Assembly (NCBI GenBank): GCA_002286715.1
Contig: NSJX01000030.1
Span: 123,034 to 187,033 of the forward strand
Length of the DNA stretch: 64,000 bases
From: Dentipellis sp. KUC8613
Taxonomy: Eukaryota; Basidiomycota; Agaricomycetes; Russulales; Hericiaceae
Reading direction: 5' to 3'
This document shows, one piece after another, positions 55,577 to 64,000 of this stretch (position 1 is the first letter of the stretch; each line of letters begins with the position of its first letter). A model generated the notes under the pieces. It made no database searches. It had not been told where the DNA came from and saw only the letters and a list, made by a program, of their open reading frames with translations. The translations under genes were made by a program, and so were the position numbers.

Positions 55577-58359
55577 ATGCCTCCTTCTCCCACTCGCAAG
55601 TCTTCCCACTCCAGCCCCTACGCGAAGCCCCAGCCCCGCAGACCCACCGGCCAGCCCAAGTCCTCCCGACAGCAGTTCTCTGCCTGCGGCGCGTGTCGCA
55701 TGCGAAGGTACCACCGTCTCGCCGCGTCTTGTGCCCCGAGCTTCGTTTGACGTGCGGCACAGAGTGCGCTGTGATCTCAAGGATCTCTCGTTCCCCACGA
55801 ACGGGCAGCAGCCGCAGTGCTCGAACTGCAGAGAGCGCCACCTGAAGTGCATGTACGCCCCGCCTGCGCCTCCCCTTGACCCACGGGCGGCATGCTGAAC
55901 GCGTTAGTAGCGACGAGTTCGCCGAGGTGAAGGCCGTGAAGCTTCTCCGGCGCGGACGGCGACTGCAGCAAGTGGAGTCAGCACCCGGCTTGTTATTTGT
56001 GTCGACCGGAAGCTAATGTTGTTTGCGCGTGTAGAGCCGTATACGGCAAGACGATGGACGAAGAGAGCGGGCTGTTCAACATGCCGTCCGTGACGCCGGA
56101 CGCGATCCCAAAGCTGAGGCCCGAGTTCTTCTCGTCTGATTTCTTCCGGAGACTGCACATCCAGCGTATGTTTCCTGCTTTTGGTTCTTATCGCGCGCCG
56201 ACCGACCGTCCCGCTTAGATCCCATCGTCGACCCCTCCGAGTTTGGCGCCCGCTTTTTCGAGTTCACAAAAGGGAATTGCAATGCTCTCCCCATCGCAGG
56301 CCAGATCCTCGCCATGGTCTTTGTTGCCTGGGCCGTCAGCTTCGGCGTCAGCGAGTACGGCATCGAGGAACCCCATTCCGGCTGTGCTGACCTCCCCGCG
56401 CGCCGTGCCCGCACCAACGACATCGTCCGTCAGATCCTCCAGCTCATCGACCTCCACAGCATCCTCCGCAGACCCTCCTGGGATGGCGTCAGGGCGCTCA
56501 TGCTCCTCATCCCCTTGACCCACGGTATGTCTCACCCTCTCTGTTGGCATCTTCACAAATGAATTGCGCAACAGATCTCCAGGGACCCATGGAAAGGCTG
56601 GTGCGCACTTCCTATTTGCAATTCCCGCGAGGGCGCCGTCGCTCATTCGGGTTTAGGTTACGTACGAGACGATCGTCAGCCAGGTCTTCACACTCTGCAG
56701 CTTGGCGTCGGTGTCCTCGGTCGGCAGCGGCCAAGGACAGGATGTGGATAACCTAGTTCGTGCGCGGATATTCTGGTACGCCCATATCGTCGAGGGTGTC
56801 ACCAGCGGCCTGCGGGGCGGCCGGCTTCTGCTGTAAGCGGGCCCATATCGTGGATCTATTGTCTCATCTGAGCGTATTTGCCTCCAGATCGGACGACGAC
56901 CTCGCCGCGTTCACAAAGACCCTCCCGGACCCGGATGGCAGCATCATGACACGCACGTCCACTAGCTACAAGTTCATTTTCCGTTATGCGTCCGTGCCCC
57001 TGCAGCTGGCGACGGCGTGCCGCAAAATTCACGCGATCCTCACGGGGCCCAAGGCGCGCCTGCAGGACACGCTCGACGAGGACAGCCTGCAGGAGGTCTG
57101 GCGCGTGCTCATCAAGTCGTGGGACGACTTTGACGCGCTGCGCGACCTGGGCGTCGTGGGCATGGTCCAGCAGGAGGACACGGAGCGCTATATCCAGGGC
57201 TGGCAGGTATGGCGGTGGCTTCATTTCATTATTCTGGATCTTCGCTCAACGTGATGCCGGCAGATGTTCATATTCGAGTGCTGTGAGTCGGGCAACGAGG
57301 GCGATAGGACTGGCTGGGGCTGACCGCTTTCCTCTTTCCCGCGCAGACAACGTCATCCGCGAGGCCTTGCGGCAGCGCACGATTGTCCACGCGAACAAGC
57401 AGCAAAAGGACGTGGGCTCGAACACGATGACCCAGGACGTGACTGCGCGCTGGCTGAAGATCGCGGACGCAAAGTGCCACGAGATGGTGGTGCCCATCGT
57501 GGAGATGATCCGGCGCAACATGGACACGCCGTTCCTCGAGTACGACACCACGCTCGCGCGCGACGGGTGCTTTTTCGCGGCGTTCCTGCTCGCGAGCGAG
57601 ACCGACAACTACGAGGACGCGCGGCTGTGCCTGCGGGCGCTGCACCAGATGCGGTGGGCGTACTCGAAGCTGGAGGAGCGGGAGAAGACGGTGCTCGCGG
57701 CGCTGCAGTCGCGAAGCGGCAAGTCGAAGCGCCGACGGCTCCAGCCAAGCCCCTCGGGGTGCGACCTTCGCCAGCCGCTGTCCCCCCTCTCTATCGCCTC
57801 GTCGTCCTCGAGCCCGCGCTCCGCGGTATTTTTGGACCAGTCGCAGCAGGGCGTGCATATGACCCACCAGCGGAGCGACAGCTGGGAGTCGCCGCCGAAC
57901 TCGGCCACGTCCGGCACGTACACGCTGCCGTCGACCGACGGGGCCCCCTCCACGCAGCCGCAGGCACGGTCGCAGGCGGGGATGGAGTACGCGGCGCCCG
58001 CACCGATGCAGCTCGCGACGGACCTGGTGCCGCCGCCGTCCCCCTCGTCGTCCTCGGAGGGCAACGCAGGGTCGCGGCGGGTGTCGCCAAGCCTCGCATT
58101 CTACCCCTCCGCGCACTTCACGCCGTATCACTTCATGTCCTCGGTGGTGCAGCCAGAGGCAATCTCCGCGCCCGCCGTGCAGCCGCCGAACCCGCTCTCG
58201 GACGTCGCGCTCGGTGGGAGCGCGCCACAGAGGGACTTGAATCTCACGTACACTGCGTCGTACGCGCCTGCGGCGCCGATGGCGTATTACCCCATCCGGT
58301 CCGCCGTGTATCCTGTTGGAGTGGAGCCGCCGTACAGTAATCCCGCACCTTACTTTTAG
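55577..58359 (+). CDS. Zn2Cys6 fungal-specific transcription factor
   Basis: The start MPPSPTRKSSHSSPYAKPQP leads to the binuclear zinc cluster: CGACRMRR (exon 1), VRCDLKDL (exon 2 after an intron at about 55707-55762) and PQCSNCRERHLKCM. A coiled linker (EFAEVKAVKLLRRGRRLQQV) follows. The fungal-specific middle homology region has RPEFFSSDFFRRLHIQHPIV, NALPIAGQILAMVFVAWAVS, RARIFWYAHIVEGVTSGLRG, MTRTSTSYKFIFRYASVPLQ, ARLQDTLDEDSLQEVWRVLI and DGCFFAAFLLASETDNYEDA. The C terminus from about 57700 is disordered and Ser/Pro/Tyr-rich, ending PPYSNPAPYF, a likely activation region. About 760 residues, eight introns in the first half and a 1-kb last exon. Very GC-rich 3' part. Target genes unknown; no cluster nearby points to one. 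Confidence 0.93.
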
Positions 58360-58797
58360 TGCCTATACTTCTATACGATGCGTGTCGGACTATATTTGCT
58401 CATTATTCGTTGTCGATGGTTGCTTTGTTTTTATTGACGATATACATATTCACGCTGTCGCTGCAGTCGCATTCGCTTTCGATTCGTTCGGGCAGCTCAG
58501 TTGCATACCTAATTTCATTCGCGTTGTAGAGGTAGAGTAGAATACTTACAATAACAGCATCAGTACGCATATGCATATATGTACAGAGCCTGTCGATATG
58601 TTTTAGACACTTGCGCAATAATTTGGCGCACAAAATGACAGCGACTGTCGAGTTGGATGAAATGACATGGGTGGGGTGGGAGATCGGATCGGGCCGAGGA
58701 TCGGTGGTGGATCGAGCCCGGGGCGGATGCGCAGCCGGGTGTGTCGACGGTGGTCTTCTTCTCGCTACTCTCGTGTCAGGCTCTGTCACCGCTCAGA
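58360..58797. other. Intergenic region before the zinc-ribbon gene
   Basis: 438 bp between two plus-strand genes. The first half is AT-rich (3' flank); the second half is GC-richer and should hold the promoter of the zinc-ribbon gene. Nothing else recognised. Confidence 0.5.
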
Positions 58798-59416
58798 ATG
58801 GATTTCTTTTGTACGTCGCTCGTATTCCTGCCACAATCGTCTTGCTTCGAATTCGCTGACGTCTGCGCCGACAGTCTGCCTTCCCATCTTCTGTGCGCCC
58901 TTCTCCCTATCCTCCTGTCCAGCTCTTTCTCTGACCTGGTCCCACAGTCGGCTGCCCCACCAAGATCAAGCCTGAAGGTGACCAGACACCCCGCGTGTGC
59001 CCTCGCTGCCACAACGGTCTGTCTGCCCGCCTCCTGACATGCTCTACACCGTCCTGACCTACCCACACAGCGTCCGTCATGTCTGCCAAATCGCGCACCT
59101 GGTTCGAGCTCTGCTTCATCCCGCTCGTGCCCATGCGCGCACAGCACATCTGGATCTGCGGCATCTGCCAATGGAGCGTGCCGCTCCAGCCCGGGTGCGT
59201 CCATGCATCAATACCTCTTTCTCGCAGCGGCTGACCCGTGGAATTTGCAGCTGGGAGCCCGTCGTGCCCAACGCGGGCTACGTGCACCCGAACGCAGGCG
59301 GCGGCGCGCGAGGTCTCGGAGGGCCTGGGCCCGGCAGCCCGTGGGCGCAGGCGCAGGGCGGCTTCCAGCCGGGCTACCAGCCTGCGTACTTCCCCAACCA
59401 GCCGCCGCCCAAGTAG
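58798..59416 (+). CDS. Small zinc-ribbon protein with Gly/Pro/Gln-rich tail
   Basis: The start ATG 58798-58800 begins a 13-nt coding first exon (MDFF), joined over a long intron to FGCPTKIKPEGDQTPRVCPR. The ribbon is formed by CPRCHN and, after another intron, by WFELCFIPLVPMRAQHIWIC with CGICQW: two CxxC knuckles about 40 residues apart. The stretch MSAKSRTWFELCFIPLVP is the most conserved-looking part of this small eukaryotic family. The last exon is disordered (NAGYVHPNAGGGARGLGGPG, then PGYQPAYFPNQPPPK). About 130 residues with three introns. Function unknown to me; CxxC ribbons of this size suggest structural zinc binding. Confidence 0.8.
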
Positions 59417-59563
59417 GCTTGGCCGTGAAGCGCCCCCTCTGTCTTAAATTCCATACCCCCCGACCGTGACTTTTGTATCCATGCACGCTTTTGCTTTTAT
59501 CTCTCTCAGATGTGTACTTTAGCTTTCGTAGCTATGCGTAGCGATTATTATATATTCCGTGTA

Positions 59564-61290
59564 TCATGACATTGTGTTATCCTTCCTGACATTGTACCGG
59601 TGCTGCATGTACCATTGTGCGACGAGCGATACCAGTGCGCCGACGATAAACGCAGAGACCAAGACGATGCCGCAGATCGCGGGTGCGTTGAGGTGCGTGC
59701 GGTCCTGGTGGGAGTACACTTGCGGGTGGCCGGTGATGGGGTCCTCGTCGTCGTGGCCGCGCTCGGACTGGAAGCGGGCGAGGGCGGCGTGGGGGTCTGT
59801 GAGATTGAGCAGGCCGATCTGGGGCGGCTGGTGCGCGGTAGCGCCGTGGTGTGTGACGTAGACGTTCTGGTTGCAGGGACGGACGCGTGAGCGAGCGTCG
59901 ACGGCCGAAACGGAGAGGGACAGAACCTACGCGGAGGAATGCATCGCCCAAGATCCAGTCTCCGGAGTTAACCTGCGGCCGACGTCAGTCCGAATCCCAG
60001 AATCAACCCTGTCGCTGTCGCTCACCCCGTCGCTTGCTTGGATCCCGCCCGTGCACCAGCCCTCTTCCGGGCTCCCCTCGGCAAGACTCACGTCCTCCGG
60101 GTCGATCACATATTCCCTCTTCGTGTGTTCGTCTCCCAGCACAAACCCGACAGCCACAGCACGCGTGCATTGCACCTCCCATTGCCCAGAGTCCAGCTTT
60201 CGAGATGCACCCACAGCAGCCCAGAAGGCATCCACGTCCTTCGTAGGGCCCAGAATAAACGTAGTTCCAGTATCCAAGACAGCGATCGGCGTAGGCGACC
60301 CAGGCACACGCGAGGCGGTAAAAGACGAGATAGACGTGCTCGAGTTCAAGGTGATAGCATGCAGCGGGAGTTTCCAGTAGTCCAGAGTAGAGTGCCGGCC
60401 AGTGCCGGTGTACACCGCAGTGCGCGTAAAGTCGTCTGTCGAGTTGGACAGCAAAGAGTCCAGCTGCCCAAAGCTAAACGTAGAGTCGTCGCTGCTCCGG
60501 CCGAGTCTGAAGGCAAAGAAGCGGTGCGCGTCGTCAAAGTATGCAAACATGTTTTCCAAGATAGTCTTGCCGGCGGTCGCAGGTATCGCTGCGGACAGCG
60601 GAAATGAGAGGCCCATGATTCCGCTGTTGCCCGCGCTCGAGAGGTTCAGCCCGCGCGTTTCGTTAGCGATCGCTGTTCACGGGCTCGGTCGTCAGCGAAA
60701 GCGCGCGCACGGGCAGACGACTGACCGAAGACTTGTGCTGTGATTTGATAGGATCCGAGAGTAATAGTTTCAAAGCCAATTGATCCAGATACCGTGCCGA
60801 TGAGATACGCTAGTTTGAAGTTGTAAGAAGACAGCGAGAGCGAAGAGGTAGCATTGTATTTTGCGACGCCAGAACAGTCGATTCCAGTGCAGTTAGAAGA
60901 CACGACCCACTACCCGCGATGATCAGCACCGCGCTCAGAGACGGCAAAGAACGAACATACTAAGTCAGAAGAACCTGTGTCGAGAATGACTCCGAGTTTC
61001 TGGCCCCCAACACTGGAGCTCCGTCAGCCGGGGAATACGACGGCACGAATAACCAAACCTTATGTGCGCTATGTACGCACTGAAGCCGTGCGCGCGGTCA
61101 GAAACGGGTCCCTGCGGAAACACCGAGGAACTCACAAATCGTGGCTGTTGCCCACCGGCACGTCGGCGTGCCCGGGTGCGAGAAGTCCGCCTGGCGAGCG
61201 ATGGACGCGCTTGAGGGGGACGGTGAAGCCATTGGCGGAGACAAGAAGAGCGAGAGAAAGAAAGACGAGGTGGGAGAGAAAGGAGGCCAT
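59564..61290 (-). CDS. Pepsin-like aspartic protease with C-terminal membrane anchor
   Basis: A1-family acid protease on the secretory route. The start at CAT 61288-61290 gives MASFLSHLVFLSLALLVSAN, a signal peptide, then FTVPLKRVHRSPGG (propeptide). The first catalytic Asp is in GVILDTGSSDL, joined by an intron to WVVSSNCTGIDCSGVAKYN. Further parts are LAYLIGTVSGSIGFETITLG, GNSGIMGLSFPLSAA, AYFDDAHRFFAFRLGRSSDD and the second Asp in PIAVLDTGTTFILGPTKDV. After GDWILGDAFLRNVYVTHHG the protein continues past the usual end: PAICGIVLVSAFIVGALVSL forms a membrane span, followed by a short cytosolic tail KDNTMS. About 470 residues and six or seven introns. Boundaries between exons 1 and 2 are uncertain. 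A membrane-bound, possibly cell-surface, protease is inferred. Confidence 0.9.
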
Positions 61291-61510
61291 AGAGAGAGGG
61301 GCGGGGCGGGGAGGGAGACATGGAGGAACGGGCAGCGGGACCAGCGGGCGAGACGCGAGTGGTTTGCTCAGCCGGGGTCGGGGGCCTCGTGGGGGAAGCG
61401 TTTTGTCACAGCAGAGTGGCCGCGCGTCACATCATCGCCTCCTCAACTGCCCTGCAACTACATAGACCTCTCCTCCCGTCCTTCCTCTCGCCACCCTCCT
61501 CTCCGTCACC
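61291..61510. promoter_or_regulatory. Bidirectional promoter of the aspartic protease and YPT1 genes
   Basis: 220 bp between outward start codons. The 70 bp before YPT1 are strongly C/T-rich on the plus strand, as seen before many well-expressed fungal genes. Confidence 0.4.
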
Positions 61511-62514
<1,004 letters not shown>

Positions 62515-63132
62515 ATTACTTCCTCCTTACATTATGCTCTTTCTCCTCCGGATTTCCTCGTAGCCGCGGGAACGTGTATAATAGCGTCTGTCTATACGCA
62601 CCACCGTACCCGTTCTGACCTGCCTTGCCATTAAGTGTTGCCTTCTGGACCCTTCACGTATAGCTCACGCGCGCATGTTCCTCCAGTCTCAGCTGTTTTA
62701 GTCACTCTTTCCACCTGTCCCGGGGGCGCTCTATTCCAGAATATAGTGCTTGCAATTTACTGATCCCATATGGTGTGCTTCGCTGTACAGTGTGCGGCCT
62801 CCCGGGCGCAGGTTTTCTCAGCGCAGCGGCCCCGGAGGGCTGCTGCTGCTGCTGCTGCGTACGTGGACGCACGTATGAGTGAGCGATTGGAGAAAAGGCT
62901 CTGTCATGGGATACGACGGCCCACGACGCAGGGTGTGCGCCAGGCCCGCCGGAGAGCCGGCCGGCGCCTGTTCCCGCGCGCGTAAAGCGATAAGATAATC
63001 GTGACTCGCGAGCCAATTTGTTCAGCGCGAGCCAGCTCCGAGTCACCGCCCTCGCACTTTTCTGCGTCCAGTCACCACACACCCATATCGCACTCTCGCA
63101 CCTCCCCCCCGCAAGTCAAGAACAGAAGCGCA
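62515..63132. promoter_or_regulatory. PDX1/SNZ upstream region with Gcn4-type cores and CCAAT
   Basis: TGACTC at 63002-63007 and GAGTCA (the same core inverted) at 63040-63045 flank a CCAAT at 63013-63017, about 88-131 bp before the PDX1 start. Yeast SNZ1 is known to respond to Gcn4. The first half is the YPT1 3' flank. A minus-strand open frame (62702-63082) with a Gln run is produced by the CTG repeat and judged non-coding. Confidence 0.4.
62840..62857 (+). repeat. (CTG)6 trinucleotide repeat
   Basis: Six CTG units in tandem in the YPT1-PDX1 intergenic region. Short enough to be ordinary simple-sequence variation. Confidence 0.8.
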
Positions 63133-64000
63133 ATGGCCACCCCCGCACAGACCCCGCCCACCGTCGGCGCGCCGACGCGCGTGCAGAGCAAGGACGGCGG
63201 CAGCAGCAACCTGGGCACGTTCGGCGTACGTCCCGCCCGTTTCATCTCGTTTCGTTTCGTCCGATTTTGGAGCCCCCGTTCTGACGTGTGTCTGGGCTGG
63301 CGCAGGTCAAGTCCGGCTTGGCGCAGATGCTGAAGGTGCGTAGCGCGGTGCGTGCCGGCGGCTCGAAAGTGACCTTCTGTGCGTCCGTTCGCAGGGCGGC
63401 GTCATCATGGACGTGGTGAACCCCGAGCAGGTACGCACGCCGTCACCGTCACCGTGCTCCCCTGCCGTGTCTCACCCGCTCGCGTTGTATTCGTGGTTGT
63501 TCCAACCCTCAGGCGCGTATAGCTGAAGAGGCGGGCGCGTGCGCCGTCATGGCGCTCGAGCGTGTGCCCGCCGACATCCGCCGCGACGGCGGCGTCGCGC
63601 GCATGGTGAGATCCCGCCCCGCGCCCCCCTGTGTGCGCCCGACGCCGACGCTGACGGGCCGGTGACGCACAGAGCGACCCGCGCATGATCAAGCAGATTG
63701 TGGAGGCCGTGACGATCCCCGTGATGGCGAAGGTGCGGATCGGGCACTTTGTCGAAGCGCAGGTGCGGCATTCCGTTCGCACGGGCTTGCGTGCTCGCTG
63801 ACCTTCCCCTCCCCTGCCCCCTTCCCCTCTCCCCACCGCCGCCAATGCGCACGGTCGCCTGCGCGCGCAGATCCTGCAAAGCATCGGGATCGACTACATC
63901 GACGAGTCGGAGGTGCTCACGCCGGCGGACGAGGAGCACCACATCAACAAGCACGCCTTCAAGGTGCCCTTCGTGTGCGGCTCGCGCAACCTCGGCGAGG
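63133..64000 (+). CDS. Pyridoxal 5'-phosphate synthase subunit Pdx1/Snz (N-terminal part)
   Basis: Pdx1 condenses ribose 5-phosphate, glyceraldehyde 3-phosphate and ammonia into vitamin B6. The start [20 protein letters not shown] has a longer leader than bacterial PdxS. Then come [10 protein letters not shown] (a 30-nt exon), [12 protein letters not shown] (36 nt), [20 protein letters not shown] with [31 protein letters not shown] (the Lys forming the substrate adduct) and [50 protein letters not shown]. The catalytic Asp in IMDVV and the Lys are present. The gene is cut by the window end inside LGE. Exons are unusually short and separated by introns of about 55-90 nt. Confidence 0.96.

Noticed and set aside
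57268..58340. Two long open frames (about 287 codons each, one per strand) opposite or out of frame with the Zn2Cys6 gene
   Set aside because: They arise from the very GC-rich last exon of the transcription factor, consist mostly of Arg/Ala/Pro/Gly, and show no domain.
62702..63082. 126-codon minus-strand open frame with a Gln run
   Set aside because: The Gln run is the (CTG)6 repeat read on the other strand; the region lies in the PDX1 promoter and shows no family pattern.

Overview
The window is nuclear DNA of a filamentous basidiomycete, most likely an Agaricomycete (polypore-like). Genes are dense and carry many 45-65 nt introns with GT..AG ends. GC content is moderate. Proteins are those of mushroom-forming fungi: a Zn2Cys6 regulator, a LigB/DODA-type dioxygenase, a transmembrane M24 prolidase, an M13 neprilysin and a CHORD-CS protein. 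I recognise 31 protein-coding genes; the first (SPT16) and last (PDX1/SNZ) are cut by the window edges. I saw no tRNA, rRNA, transposon, CRISPR array or secondary-metabolite cluster.

Layout. 1-7.7 kb: the 3' part of SPT16 (FACT), a small unknown gene on the minus strand, and the RecQ4-like helicase HRQ1, which contains two successive 9-nt microexons. 7.8-13.1 kb (minus): a SCYL2/Scy1 pseudokinase and an alpha-arrestin. 13.6-18.6 kb: 3-hydroxyisobutyrate dehydrogenase, an atypical SDR and an extradiol dioxygenase. 18.9-24.2 kb: TFB3/MAT1, a ZUP1-type deubiquitinase and a CHORD-CS cochaperone. 24.4-29.1 kb: mitochondrial IF2 and a mitochondrial-type scramblase, head to head. 29.2-33.6 kb (minus): CDC45 and MSS51. 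33.8-38.3 kb: M13 metallopeptidase and HIS3. 38.7-42.5 kb: a CUE-AlkB-GRF dioxygenase and an M24 peptidase, head to head. 42.8-51.1 kb: an MFS transporter, a disordered unknown protein, a long-chain acyl-CoA synthetase and a penta-EF-hand protein. 51.9-58.4 kb: a HAD hydrolase, the tiny QCR10 gene (four exons, 77 aa, reconstructed here), NOP16 and a Zn2Cys6 transcription factor. 58.8-64 kb: a small zinc-ribbon protein, a membrane-anchored aspartic protease, YPT1 and PDX1/SNZ.

The genes are mostly unrelated housekeeping functions. Many neighbours sit head to head over 110-260 bp and probably share bidirectional promoters. Two loose themes recur. DNA replication and repair genes (HRQ1, CDC45, the AlkB protein) each have ACGCGT close upstream. 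Mitochondrial genes are frequent (IF2, scramblase, MSS51, QCR10, HIBADH). I found no convincing undescribed multi-gene system. The most unusual features are the paired microexons, the domain fusion in the AlkB protein, the catalytically degenerate Scy1 kinase and the possible Gcn4-type sites upstream of HIS3 and PDX1. Exon boundaries were derived by eye from splice signals and protein-family patterns; residue positions and lengths are approximate.
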